Below, one piece after another: positions 1-8,576 of a stretch of 64,000 nucleotides of DNA. Source of the stretch: Aliiroseovarius sp. F47248L (GTDB lineage: Bacteria > Pseudomonadota > Alphaproteobacteria > Rhodobacterales > Rhodobacteraceae); NCBI RefSeq assembly GCF_023016085.1, contig NZ_JALKBF010000001.1, positions 310,001 to 374,000 on the forward strand. The letters run 5' to 3'. Positions within the stretch are counted from its first letter, which is position 1. Every line of letters starts with the position of its first letter. The notes under the pieces are model-generated. The model searched no databases and was not told where the DNA came from. It worked only from the letters and a program-made list of their open reading frames with translations. Both the position numbers and the translations under genes were made by a program.

Positions 1-647
1 AATGGGGCTTTGGTTCTCGTGACCGACTGGCGCGACGGCCAGAGGTCGGAACGGTTTCGAAACAACGGTAGCATCGCAGGGTTTTTATAAGCCACTAGTT
101 CTACCAGAGACGTGTAGGGTGCTTGTAGGATGATCCCAAGTGGCGGACGTTGTCGGCCCACTTTGTGGGTTGCGATCTCTAACGCAACACCTGTACCCAG
201 GCTTTCCCCCCACAGAATGGTTGGACTGTTGCCGACGATTGCCGGAAGGTCTTTGTAGAGTTGATTGGCTAAGTTCTGAATGCGCTTCCGGCTGGGAAGA
301 CTTTTACTGCCGCCCATTCCGGGATAGGACATGGCGACGACACCATATCCCTTGTCCAAAAACCAAGGAAATTTGCCGCGTCGAATGGCGAGATTGCCAC
401 CAGATCCTGGTAGATAAAGAATTGTCGGCTTGCCGGGCTTCGGTTGCCCAACCCACAAAATCAAACCGTGAAATCGTTGTTCTTCCAAACGCTTGTCAAC
501 TTGTTTCGGGTTGGCATATGCCGGATCGAATTGATAGAACACGCGGCGCTCAAGCAACGTCTGTGCGGACTGAGCTTTTGCTGGAGTGTCGAGCAGCGCA
601 GAAAAAGCGAAGATCGTCAGAACGGCTAGTAGCGGAAATTTATTCAT
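1..647 (-). CDS. alpha/beta hydrolase, exported (partial, cut by window start)
   Basis: This reading frame starts with ATG at 647 and is still open at base 1, so about 215 residues of the N-terminal part are seen. It begins with a hydrophobic signal peptide ending near PAKAQS. An alpha/beta-hydrolase core follows, with a LPGSGGN oxyanion-loop-like segment, a YPGMGGS turn and the nucleophile elbow GESLGTG, whose serine would be catalytic. The substrate cannot be told; the late catalytic Asp and His lie outside the window. The start codon overlaps the stop of the upstream regulator as ATGA, which suggests translational coupling. The opposite-strand frame at 140-679 is a shadow of this gene. Confidence 0.8.
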   Translation of the reverse strand, partial: MNKFPLLAVLTIFAFSALLDTPAKAQSAQTLLERRVFYQFDPAYANPKQVDKRLEEQRFHGLILWVGQPKPGKPTILYLPGSGGNLAIRRGKFPWFLDKGYGVVAMSYPGMGGSKSLPSRKRIQNLANQLYKDLPAIVGNSPTILWGESLGTGVALEIATHKVGRQRPPLGIILQAPYTSLVELVAYKNPAMLPLFRNRSDLWPSRQSVTRTKAP

Positions 648-2047
648 CGTTTGATCTCGTAGGGAAGTGTGCCGCGTGAATATGGATCGACTTGCAGTTT
701 GCGTTCAAGGGGCGGCACTGACCGCTGGTGGCAGAACTGGCGTTCGCAAATGCGGCAGGATACGCCTATCGGCTCAAAAGCAGCGTCATTCGTAACATTC
801 AGATCGTCGGCATAGACCAAGGCGCCGGCGTGTTTTACTTCGCAACCCAGTCCTATTGCATAGCGACGCACAGGGGCGTCAAAGCTGCCGCCTGATTTCG
901 ATACGTTCCGTGACAAACAGAAGTATCTGACCCCATCTGGTGTTTGCGCAAGCTGACGTAGAAAACGTCCTGGTGTTTCAAAGGCTTGGTGTACGTTCCA
1001 TAGCGGACAAGCTCCGCCAAAACGCGCAAACTGAAGTCGTGTGGCCGAGTGGCGTTTGGTAATGGTACCGGCCTGATCAACGCGGACAAAAAAGAAGGGA
1101 ACACCCTTTGCACCGGGTCTTTGAAGCGTGGACAATCTATGGGCCACTTGTTCGATGGATGCCCCGAAACGATCTGCCAGTCGTTCAAGGTCATGGCGCG
1201 TCTCATGCGCTGCGGCAAGAAACTGCTCATAGGGCAGTCTGGCAGCCCCTGCGAAATAATTGGCAAGGCCAAGTTTGGCGATGGAGCGGGCTTCGTCGGT
1301 CTGGAAGCGCGCGAAATCCAAGGTGGCCTCTAACAGCGCATCTTGGGTAAGTAATGCAATCTGCATCAACAACTGAAACTCTTGCGTTGCCCGGGGTGGG
1401 CGCGTGGACAGGCGCAGTACCCGGCTTTCAGGGTCATAGCTGCGCATCGCATCCTGATCGACCCGTTCAAGCTTGATCCCACGGTCTGCCAATACGGTCT
1501 CGGCCATTTGGGCAGGGTCCAACCCACGAGATCTTCCGTTGGCAGCGAAATGTTCAGCCGCGCGATCCACTGCATCAATGTAATTGTCGCAATAGTGAAA
1601 GAAGTCGCGCACTTCGTCCCATGGGCTCGCGTTGGAGCCATGATCAACCGTGCCAAGGTTTTCATCGAGTGACGCCAGTCTTTCGTGACCCATTCGGTAG
1701 GCGCGGTGTAGCTCCAGTAACGCATGGGCAAGCGCAGGTGCATTAGAGGCTGCAAGTCTGAGGTCTGCCAATGGCGGTACGTCCGAAAACACTGGGTCGG
1801 CGAAGGCTTCGCGCATATCGCTGACCAGACGCTCGGCATCACCAGTCGACAATTCGGCCACGTCGAAGCCGAACTCCTGCGCCAGTGCCAAGACCACCCC
1901 GGTTGAAACCGGCCGGTTGTTGTTTTCCATCTGATTCAAATAGGGCAGACTGACACCCAGTTTTTCGGCAAAATTTTTCTGGGTCAGTTCAAGCCGTGAT
2001 CGAATTTCACGAAGTTTTACGCCAGCATAGAGCTTCTGGGTGGCCAT
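644..2047 (-). CDS. pccR: PccR-like short-chain fatty acyl-CoA transcriptional regulator (ScfR family)
   Basis: The 467-residue protein has an N-terminal XRE-type helix-turn-helix (about residues 8-65, with LTQKNFAEKLGVSLPYLNQME). A central IrrE/ImmA-like and DUF2083-type region follows. The C terminus is cysteine-rich (CRICERQFC). This architecture is that of ScfR proteins; PccR of Rhodobacter sphaeroides controls propionyl-CoA carboxylase and is thought to sense propionyl-CoA. The location beside pccB, across one exporter gene, supports the same role. TTTGC half-sites lie just upstream of its start and before pccB, so autoregulation is likely. MccR, GlxR or RamB paralogues are alternatives, but the neighbourhood favours PccR. 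Confidence 0.87.
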   Translation of the reverse strand: MATQKLYAGVKLREIRSRLELTQKNFAEKLGVSLPYLNQMENNNRPVSTGVVLALAQEFGFDVAELSTGDAERLVSDMREAFADPVFSDVPPLADLRLAASNAPALAHALLELHRAYRMGHERLASLDENLGTVDHGSNASPWDEVRDFFHYCDNYIDAVDRAAEHFAANGRSRGLDPAQMAETVLADRGIKLERVDQDAMRSYDPESRVLRLSTRPPRATQEFQLLMQIALLTQDALLEATLDFARFQTDEARSIAKLGLANYFAGAARLPYEQFLAAAHETRHDLERLADRFGASIEQVAHRLSTLQRPGAKGVPFFFVRVDQAGTITKRHSATRLQFARFGGACPLWNVHQAFETPGRFLRQLAQTPDGVRYFCLSRNVSKSGGSFDAPVRRYAIGLGCEVKHAGALVYADDLNVTNDAAFEPIGVSCRICERQFCHQRSVPPLERKLQVDPYSRGTLPYEIKR

Positions 2048-2070
2048 GCGCAGGGCATTCCTTTCGAAGA

Positions 2071-2110
2071 TTTGCAGAGTTTGCTAATGCGCCCTTATAC
2101 CATTTGCAAA
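2071..2110. promoter_or_regulatory. Candidate PccR half-sites upstream of pccR
   Basis: Three TTTGC-type elements lie within 65 bp of the regulator start: TTTGCAGA at 2071, TTTGCTAA at 2080 and TTTGCAAA at 2103. They resemble the TTTGCAAA half-site recalled for R. sphaeroides PccR. The spacing differs from the published 4-nt spacer, so the assignment to autoregulation is inference. Confidence 0.5.
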
Positions 2111-2119
2111 GGCCGTGCG

Positions 2120-3334
2120 TCAAAGATTCAACCGCTTTTCGCGCTGCATCACCAGAACGATGGCAACGACAGCCAGGGCTGAAGATGCAAGCATCAGAAG
2201 CAGAAGCGGCATCGCGGTTGATCCGGGGACCAGCAGCCATCCTGCTAGGGCTGACAAGGCTGCGCCGCCACCGATGTTTAATGCGCCACCGAGTCCCGAG
2301 GCGCTGCCCGCAAGCTCTGGTCGCACGCTCATCATCCCTGATGTCGCGTTGGGAAGGGTCATACCATTGCCGACACCAACCCATGTCATGAAGCCGAAAA
2401 AGACATACTCGGACCCAAATCCAAGCAGGAAAAGTGCAAGCGAGATTGTCAGGCCGGCAGCCGTAATGATGGCCCCCCAAAACACCATGCTGGTCAATCC
2501 GATCCGCATGGAATAGCGCCCTGAGATATAGTTTCCCACCAGATATCCCGCAGCAGGTGTACCAAAGAACAACCCTAGACGCGCTGGGCTCATGCCGTAA
2601 ATCTCGCTGCCGACAAAAGGTGCGCCACCGAGGTAGGCAAAGAATGCGCCCGAGGTCAGTGCCGCCGAGGCGCAATAGCCCCAGAAACGTGGTGATGTTA
2701 GCAAGGATGGGTAGGCGCGGAACTGGGCGCTAAACCCGCCCGGTTGTGGCGTGATCGTTTCGCCCAGATCGCGCCAAGTCAAAAGGATCGCAGCCACACC
2801 CGCGCCTGCCTGCAGCCAGAAGTTGGCCTTCCAGCCAAAGGTTTGATCCAGAACGCCGCCGATAGATGGACCGATCATCGGGATGATGGACATGCCCATG
2901 GTCACATATCCGATCATCGATGCCGCTTGGTCGCCGGGCACCATGTCGCGGATCGCGGCGCGGGACAGAACAACTCCGACAACGACAGCAGCCTGAAGCA
3001 TCCGAAAGCCCAGAAAGATTTGAACTGTGGGCGCAGAAATGCAGCCAAGAGTCGCAAAGATATAGATGGCAAACCCCGCCATGATCACCGGGCGACGACC
3101 AAACCGGTCTGACAAGGGGCCGACGGCTATCTGCATCAACGCGTTGACGCAAAGATACAAGGCGACCGACAGCTGCACGATACGATAGTCGGTGTCGAAA
3201 TAGCGCGCCATGCCGGGTAGGGACGGCAGAAAGACATTCATCGACAAGGTCGCCGCTGCGGCCACGAATGTCAGCGTAAAGACATGCGGTGGTGTGGATG
3301 AATCCAAAAAACGGGATGCGGGTTTTGACGACAT
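2120..3334 (-). CDS. MFS multidrug transporter, Bcr/CflA family
   Basis: The 404-residue protein has about twelve hydrophobic segments. The A-motif loop between the second and third helices reads GPLSDRFGRRPV, and a fifth-helix motif C-like stretch (SIIPMIGPSIGGVL) marks drug:proton antiporters. The N terminus (TLSMNVFLPSLPGMARYF) is typical of the Bcr/CflA subfamily. The protein would export small toxic compounds or metabolites across the inner membrane by proton exchange. It lies divergent from pccB and upstream of pccR on the same strand, so it shares the TTTGC-rich intergenic region and may be co-regulated with propionate use. The substrate is unknown. Confidence 0.85.
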   Translation of the reverse strand: MSSKPASRFLDSSTPPHVFTLTFVAAAATLSMNVFLPSLPGMARYFDTDYRIVQLSVALYLCVNALMQIAVGPLSDRFGRRPVIMAGFAIYIFATLGCISAPTVQIFLGFRMLQAAVVVGVVLSRAAIRDMVPGDQAASMIGYVTMGMSIIPMIGPSIGGVLDQTFGWKANFWLQAGAGVAAILLTWRDLGETITPQPGGFSAQFRAYPSLLTSPRFWGYCASAALTSGAFFAYLGGAPFVGSEIYGMSPARLGLFFGTPAAGYLVGNYISGRYSMRIGLTSMVFWGAIITAAGLTISLALFLLGFGSEYVFFGFMTWVGVGNGMTLPNATSGMMSVRPELAGSASGLGGALNIGGGAALSALAGWLLVPGSTAMPLLLLMLASSALAVVAIVLVMQREKRLNL

Positions 3335-3385
3335 GTGTCATGGCTAGGCTTGGGCAGCCAGACTGTCCATCCCGAGGTGACAGGA

Positions 3386-3433
3386 TTTGCAGTTATTCAA
3401 TTTGCAATATTTACATTGCAATAAGTTTGCAAA
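3386..3433. promoter_or_regulatory. Candidate PccR operator between the exporter and pccB
   Basis: Four TTGCA-core elements lie in 48 bp: TTTGCAGT at 3386, TTTGCAAT at 3401, ATTGCAAT at 3415 and TTTGCAAA at 3426. The cores are 15, 14 and 11 bp apart. This matches the half-site known for PccR (TTTGCAAA), and it sits 70 bp before the pccB start, where a promoter is expected. It could control both divergent genes. Confidence 0.65.
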
Positions 3434-3503
3434 TTCGCCCAATTTCTCTTTCAGGATGGGTGGTTAAGCGTTACTTTGCCTCGAAATCAAGGAGTGCCGC
3501 CAG

Positions 3504-5036
3504 ATGAAAGATATCCTTCAGGAGCTTGAAGATCGCCGCGAGATTGCCCGCCTTGGGGGCGGACAAAGGCGCATCGACAGTCAACACCAAAAAGGCAAGC
3601 TGACCGCGCGTGAGCGGGTCGAGCTTCTGCTGGACGAAGATTCGTTTGAAGAGTTCGACATGTTCAAGGCGCATCGCTGCAGCGAATTTGGCATGGAGGC
3701 TGACAGGCCGGCAGGCGACGGTGTCATCACCGGTTGGGGCACGATCAACGGGCGACTGGTTTATGTCTTCAGTCAGGATTTTACGGTCTTTGGTGGATCA
3801 CTGTCGGAAACCCATGCGGAAAAAATCTGCAAGATCATGGACATGGCGATGCAGAACGGCGCGCCAGTGATTGGTATCAACGATTCAGGTGGTGCGCGCA
3901 TTCAAGAGGGCGTGGCGTCGTTGGCGGGCTATGCCGAGGTGTTTCAACGCAACATCATGGCGTCGGGTGTCGTGCCGCAGATCTCAGTGATCATGGGGCC
4001 ATGTGCGGGCGGCGCTGTGTATTCACCGGCGATGACCGATTTCATCTTCATGGTCAAAGACAGCTCATATATGTTCGTGACCGGACCCGATGTTGTGAAA
4101 ACTGTAACCAATGAAGTGGTGACTGCGGAAGAGCTTGGCGGTGCATCGACTCACACCAAGAAGTCGTCGGTCGCAGACGGCGCATTTGAGAACGACGTCG
4201 AAGCGTTGTCCGAAATTCGTCGTCTTGTCGATTTCCTGCCACTGAACAATCGCGACAAAGCCCCCACGCGACCTTTCTTTGACGATCCTTCGCGGTTCGA
4301 TGAAAGTCTTGATACATTGGTGCCAGACAACGCCAACGCGCCTTATGACATGAAAGAGCTGATCGCCAAGCTGGCCGATGAAGGTGATTTCTATGAGATT
4401 CAGGAAAATTTTGCCAAGAACATCATCACCGGGTTCGTGCGACTGGAAGGTCAAACCGTCGGCGTGGTTGCCAACCAGCCAATGGTGTTGGCAGGATGTC
4501 TGGATATTGACAGCTCGCGCAAAGCGGCCCGTTTCGTGCGGTTCTGTGATGCGTTCGAAATTCCGATTCTGACCTTGGTCGATGTGCCGGGCTTCCTGCC
4601 GGGCACCAGCCAAGAGTATGGCGGTGTGATCAAGCATGGTGCGAAACTTCTGTTTGCCTATGGTGAAGCGACGGTGCCGAAGGTCACACTGATCACCCGT
4701 AAAGCCTATGGCGGTGCGTATGACGTGATGGCGTCCAAACATCTACGCGGCGACTTCAACTATGCCTGGCCTACGGCTGAGATCGCGGTGATGGGGGCCA
4801 AAGGTGCGACAGAAATTCTGTATCGTTCCGAACTGAGTGACCCCGAGAAGATCGCGCAGCGCACGCTGGATTACGAAGAACGGTTCGCCAATCCCTTCGT
4901 TGCCGCCGAACGTGGCTTCATCGACGAGGTGATACAGCCGCGGTCTTCGCGGATGCGGATCTGTCGTGCATTTGCGTCTTTGCGTAACAAAAAGCTTCAG
5001 AACCCTTGGAAAAAACACGACAATATCCCGCTTTGA
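3504..5036 (+). CDS. pccB: Propionyl-CoA carboxylase, beta (carboxyltransferase) subunit
   Basis: PccB transfers the carboxyl group from biotin on PccA to propionyl-CoA, giving (S)-methylmalonyl-CoA in the cytosol. The 510-residue length is usual for the family. The first carboxyltransferase half carries SGGARIQEG (about 128-136) and [12 protein letters not shown] (about 165-176), which form the acyl-CoA oxyanion site. The second half carries [11 protein letters not shown] and the end [11 protein letters not shown], which is characteristic of PccB. The start ATG follows AAGGAG. The gene opens the pcc cluster, with pccA 1.5 kb downstream and four TTTGC half-sites in its promoter region. Confidence 0.96.
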   Translation: MKDILQELEDRREIARLGGGQRRIDSQHQKGKLTARERVELLLDEDSFEEFDMFKAHRCSEFGMEADRPAGDGVITGWGTINGRLVYVFSQDFTVFGGSLSETHAEKICKIMDMAMQNGAPVIGINDSGGARIQEGVASLAGYAEVFQRNIMASGVVPQISVIMGPCAGGAVYSPAMTDFIFMVKDSSYMFVTGPDVVKTVTNEVVTAEELGGASTHTKKSSVADGAFENDVEALSEIRRLVDFLPLNNRDKAPTRPFFDDPSRFDESLDTLVPDNANAPYDMKELIAKLADEGDFYEIQENFAKNIITGFVRLEGQTVGVVANQPMVLAGCLDIDSSRKAARFVRFCDAFEIPILTLVDVPGFLPGTSQEYGGVIKHGAKLLFAYGEATVPKVTLITRKAYGGAYDVMASKHLRGDFNYAWPTAEIAVMGAKGATEILYRSELSDPEKIAQRTLDYEERFANPFVAAERGFIDEVIQPRSSRMRICRAFASLRNKKLQNPWKKHDNIPL

Positions 5037-5038
5037 GA

Positions 5039-5503
5039 ATGACATGCGAAGGAAAGCATAACGGCCCACTGGGCTTGGTTGGGGTGGCGGTATGTGCCGC
5101 TGCTCTATCCCTGACCGCGCCTGTCGCGGCAGGGTCCACTGATGCTTTTTTTGAAACAGGCACAAAGATCAATGTGCCATCCGGGCAAGAGATTATGTTT
5201 CTTGATGTGATCGAAGGTGAAGACAGCGCCGTTGGCACCGCGATCCGGGTTCGGTTCCTAGCTCCGCGCATTGCCCGTGATAGCGGGGATGTAGAGTTTA
5301 TGCAGGCAGAAGAAGATATGGCAACGCTGTGCCAAGACTATGTTCTGCCGCAAATGGTGAACACGGGCATTGCGATGCCCGCCCAAATCATCATTGTTCT
5401 GTCCGATCGCGTCGTTGAACACGGCATGACGGATCCGGACGCGACACAGTTCTTTGAGGCCTATCGCCCCGAAAGCGGCATGTGTGTTTGGGAGGGGTTC
5501 TGA
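5039..5503 (+). CDS. Small exported protein, probably DUF6497 family
   Basis: The ATG at 5039 lies 2 bp after the pccB stop and gives a 154-residue protein. A TTG at 5006 inside pccB is an alternative start, but it would place charged residues before the signal. Residues about 10-30 form a hydrophobic signal sequence ending near PVAAGS. The mature domain has two cysteines (TLCQDY and SGMCVWEGF) that could form a disulphide. I recall similar proteins beside pcc genes in Rhodobacteraceae under the name DUF6497; the function is unknown. The stop overlaps the next gene start (TGATG), so translation is coupled within the pccB operon. Confidence 0.75.
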   Translation: MTCEGKHNGPLGLVGVAVCAAALSLTAPVAAGSTDAFFETGTKINVPSGQEIMFLDVIEGEDSAVGTAIRVRFLAPRIARDSGDVEFMQAEEDMATLCQDYVLPQMVNTGIAMPAQIIIVLSDRVVEHGMTDPDATQFFEAYRPESGMCVWEGF

Positions 5504-5865
5504 TGGCTTTGCCGTATATGACGAAGCATAAGGGTTTTCCGGGGCGGCTTCCGGGTTCGGACTATCAGTTTACAATACGCCGGCCGAATAAATCTGGCGC
5601 AACACCTCTGATCGCTCGGGAACGCTTTGCTGACCGCCGACCAGCTGACCGCCGGGCTGATGTGGGCTTCATGGGCGCACTTTGGAATTATTTTGGTGAT
5701 CAGCCGTTTGAACGTGGGAATTTGGATGCTGGACGCCTGTCTTGGTTGTTTGGGCGCGAGGTAATTGCGGCCGAAGATCCGTTCGACCCTGAAAGCTACG
5801 AAGCTCTTCTGGTGATCGACGTGAACCGTGCAACCGCCGCATTTCCGGATGTTTTTGAGGATTGA
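5503..5865 (+). CDS. Hypothetical protein of the pccB operon
   Basis: The ATG at 5503 overlaps the preceding stop, giving 120 residues (MALPYMTKHKGF to the acidic end FPDVFED). No signal peptide or membrane segment is seen. The middle is rich in Arg and Asp and contains an RRPADRR-type stretch. I do not recognise a family. The tight coupling to the DUF6497-like gene and pccB, with a strong terminator 175 bp later, says that it is the last gene of this transcript. A reading frame starting at 5482 inside the previous gene is less likely because it lacks the coupled start. Confidence 0.6.
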   Translation: MALPYMTKHKGFPGRLPGSDYQFTIRRPNKSGATPLIARERFADRRPADRRADVGFMGALWNYFGDQPFERGNLDAGRLSWLFGREVIAAEDPFDPESYEALLVIDVNRATAAFPDVFED

Positions 5866-6041
5866 TCGGCATGAACCCGCCCGCCCATACATCGAACCGG
5901 CAGAATCCAGCCCAAATGGTGGATGTGGTCGCAACACATTCTTGTAACGCGGGAAAAGCGTGCCAATCTAAATCTCAAGCGGAAAGCATATCCCCGTTTT
6001 CCGCTATGGTTTGTCGAAACCATTACCCTTCCCCTTCTTCA

Positions 6042-6083
6042 GCCCGGTTCACTGCATTAGCAACTGAACCGGGCCTCTTTTTT
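6042..6083 (+). terminator. Rho-independent terminator after the pccB operon
   Basis: A perfect 10-bp stem pairs GCCCGGTTCA (6042-6051) with TGAACCGGGC (6065-6074) across a 13-nt loop. A T-rich tail, including six T in a row, ends at 6083. It closes the pccB-DUF6497-hypothetical transcript and implies that the small lipoprotein and pccA downstream have their own promoter. Confidence 0.9.
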
Positions 6084-6190
6084 GCCGATTGCACCAGTTC
6101 TGCCGGGCAGGCGACAAAATTGTGCTTTGGAAATCCTGCAAATCAAGGCAAACTGGGTGTAATAAACAATACAACCAGAGGCAGTCAAAA

Positions 6191-6397
6191 ATGCAGATCA
6201 GCAAACTTCTCGTGGGGGCCGCAGCCCTTGTCGTGCTGGCAGGATGCCAGTGGAACGATCTTCAACGCGCCGGTGTTGGCGCGGCCACAGGCGCGGTGGT
6301 TGCGAAAGCGGCCAGCGGTAACCTTCTTACAGGCGCGGTTATCGGCGCGGGCGCGGGTGCGCTTTGCGACGATGTCGGTATGCGCATCTGTAACTGA
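6191..6397 (+). CDS. Small glycine-zipper lipoprotein
   Basis: The 68-residue product starts MQISKLLVG and has a lipobox (VLAGC) with the lipidated cysteine near residue 19. The rest is a Gly/Ala-rich stretch (GAATGAVVAKAASGN, AVIGAGAGA) of the glycine-zipper kind, as in small osmotic-shock or SmpA/OmpA-linked lipoproteins. It probably sits in the inner leaflet of the outer membrane. It stands alone between two terminators (6042 and 6437), so it is a monocistronic gene placed between pccB and pccA. Its presence among the propionate genes is common for the group as far as I recall, but no metabolic role is evident. Confidence 0.8.
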   Translation: MQISKLLVGAAALVVLAGCQWNDLQRAGVGAATGAVVAKAASGNLLTGAVIGAGAGALCDDVGMRICN

Positions 6398-6436
6398 TAC
6401 ACCTGCCGTCTCGCACGGCACTTCAAACGATTTACA

Positions 6437-6467
6437 GCCCGCCGGGACCGATCCCGGTGGGCTTTTC
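6437..6467 (+). terminator. Rho-independent terminator after the small lipoprotein gene
   Basis: GCCCGCCGGGA (6437-6447) pairs with TCCCGGTGGGC (6451-6461) with one G-T wobble and a short loop, followed by TTTT. It lies 40 bp after the lipoprotein stop and 62 bp before the pccA start, so it may also act as an attenuator for read-through into pccA. Confidence 0.85.
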
Positions 6468-6528
6468 TATGCCAATTCGCGCGAGGGATCAGCCCGTCGC
6501 GCCCATACATGAACGGAAGGGACAGGAC

Positions 6529-8574
6529 ATGTTCAAGAAGATCCTGATTGCAAACCGGGGTGAAATCGCCTGCCGCGTGATCAAGACCGCCCGAAAGATG
6601 GGTATCCAGACGGTTGCCATCTATTCGGACGCTGACAAGAATGCGCTTCATGTAAAGATGGCGGACGAGGCGGTGCATATCGGCCCGCCGCCCGCTAACC
6701 AGTCCTACATCGTCATCGACAAGGTTATGAAGGCAATCAAGGATAGCGGTGCAGAAGCCGTGCATCCGGGATATGGTTTCCTTTCTGAGAACTCAAAATT
6801 TGCCGAGGCATTGGCTGAAGCAGGTGTCGCTTTTGTTGGACCGCCGGTTGGTGCGATTGAGGCAATGGGCGACAAGATCACGTCCAAGAAAATCGCGCAG
6901 GAAGCGGATGTTTCGACGGTGCCCGGTTACATGGGGCTTATCGAAGACGCAGACGAGGCCGTGAAAATATCGAACGAAATCGGCTATCCAGTGATGATCA
7001 AAGCCTCTGCGGGCGGCGGCGGCAAAGGCATGCGGATCGCGTGGAATGATGCCGAGGCTCGCGAAGGCTTCCAGTCGTCAAAGAACGAAGCTGCCAGTTC
7101 GTTTGGGGATGATCGAATCTTCATCGAAAAATTCGTAACCCAACCGCGACACATCGAAATCCAAGTTCTTTGCGACAGTCATGGAAATGGTGTGTATCTG
7201 GGCGAACGCGAATGCTCGATTCAGCGCCGCAATCAGAAGGTTGTTGAAGAAGCGCCAAGTCCGTTCCTTGATGAAAAGACCCGTAAGGCAATGGGCGAGC
7301 AAGCGGTCGCACTGGCACAAGCCGTGGATTATGCGTCTGCCGGGACGGTCGAGTTCATCGTCGATGGAGACAAGAATTTCTATTTCCTTGAGATGAACAC
7401 CCGTTTGCAGGTGGAACATCCAGTGACCGAACTCATCACTGGGGTCGACTTGGTCGAACAGATGATCCGGGTTGCAGCTGGTGAGAAGCTGTCGATCAGC
7501 CAAAAGGATGTGAAGCTGAAAGGCTGGGCGATTGAAAACCGTCTTTATGCTGAGGATCCCTATCGGGGTTTCCTGCCATCCATAGGCCGTTTGACGCGCT
7601 ATCGTCCGCCTGCTGAAACCGCAGCAGGTCCCTTGCTAGACAACGGCAAGTGGCAAGGTGATGCGCCGTCTGGTGACATCGCGGTGCGCAATGATACTGG
7701 CGTATACGAGGGTGGCGAGATCTCGATGTATTACGACCCGATGATCGCCAAGCTTTGCACTTGGGGCCCTACTCGGGACGAGGCGATCGAAGCTATGCGG
7801 GTTGCGCTGGACAGTTTTGAAGTCGAAGGTATTGGACACAACCTGCCGTTTTTGTCGGCTGTTATGGATCACCCGATTTTCATTAAGGGCGATATGACGA
7901 CTGCCTTTATCGAGGAGCAATATCCCGAAGGGTTTGAGGGTGTCGAACTGGGGCAAGACGTGCTTAAGCGCATCGCCGCTTCTGCTGCCGCAATGCACCG
8001 GGTTGCCGAGATACGACGCACACGCATTACGGGCCGCATGGACAATCACGAGCGCAAAGTGGGCAAGCACTGGGTCGTGACACTCCAAGGAGTCGAATTT
8101 GCGGTCAAGATCAAGGCGGACAAGAAAGGGTCGACGGTCAAGTTCGACGATGGTTCAAAACTGCGCGTTAAATCTGATTGGACACCGGGTGATAGTCTAG
8201 CCCTTCTGAGTGTTGGTGGTGAGCCGCTTGTTCTGAAGGTGGACAAGATCACTGCGGGCTTCCGCATGCGGTCGCGTGGGGCTGATCTGAAGGTTCATGT
8301 GCGTACCCCTCGTCAGGCTGAACTGGCCCGTTTGATGCCTGAGAAGCTACCGCCTGATACCTCAAAAATGCTGTTGTGCCCGATGCCGGGTTTGATGGTC
8401 AAAGTTGATGTCGATGCTGGTCAGGAAGTGCAGGAAGGGCAGGCACTTTGCACCATCGAAGCCATGAAAATGGAGAACATCCTGCGCGCCGAGAAGAAAG
8501 GCATCGTGACCAAGATCAACGTGGCCGCGGGCGACAGCCTGGCGGTTGACGAAGTGATCATGGAGTTCGAATAG
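6529..8574 (+). CDS. pccA: Propionyl-CoA carboxylase, alpha (biotin carboxylase/biotin carrier) subunit
   Basis: PccA carboxylates its own biotin with ATP and bicarbonate and hands the carboxyl group to PccB. From the ATG at 6529, which follows GGACAGG, the protein has 681 residues, the usual length in this group. The N-terminal biotin-carboxylase domain starts FKKILIANRGEIACRV, has the ATP-grasp loop AGGGGKGMR near residue 165 and the EMNTRLQVEHPVTE signature. A BT linker domain follows. The C-terminal biotinyl domain carries EAMKMEN, with the biotinylated lysine at about 647. An in-frame start at 6457 would overlap the terminator, so it was not used. Confidence 0.96.
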   Translation: MFKKILIANRGEIACRVIKTARKMGIQTVAIYSDADKNALHVKMADEAVHIGPPPANQSYIVIDKVMKAIKDSGAEAVHPGYGFLSENSKFAEALAEAGVAFVGPPVGAIEAMGDKITSKKIAQEADVSTVPGYMGLIEDADEAVKISNEIGYPVMIKASAGGGGKGMRIAWNDAEAREGFQSSKNEAASSFGDDRIFIEKFVTQPRHIEIQVLCDSHGNGVYLGERECSIQRRNQKVVEEAPSPFLDEKTRKAMGEQAVALAQAVDYASAGTVEFIVDGDKNFYFLEMNTRLQVEHPVTELITGVDLVEQMIRVAAGEKLSISQKDVKLKGWAIENRLYAEDPYRGFLPSIGRLTRYRPPAETAAGPLLDNGKWQGDAPSGDIAVRNDTGVYEGGEISMYYDPMIAKLCTWGPTRDEAIEAMRVALDSFEVEGIGHNLPFLSAVMDHPIFIKGDMTTAFIEEQYPEGFEGVELGQDVLKRIAASAAAMHRVAEIRRTRITGRMDNHERKVGKHWVVTLQGVEFAVKIKADKKGSTVKFDDGSKLRVKSDWTPGDSLALLSVGGEPLVLKVDKITAGFRMRSRGADLKVHVRTPRQAELARLMPEKLPPDTSKMLLCPMPGLMVKVDVDAGQEVQEGQALCTIEAMKMENILRAEKKGIVTKINVAAGDSLAVDEVIMEFE

Positions 8575-8576
8575 AA

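Noticed and set aside
140..679. Plus-strand frame of 179 codons at the window start
   Set aside because: It lies opposite a well-supported alpha/beta hydrolase with signal peptide and GESLGTG motif on the minus strand.
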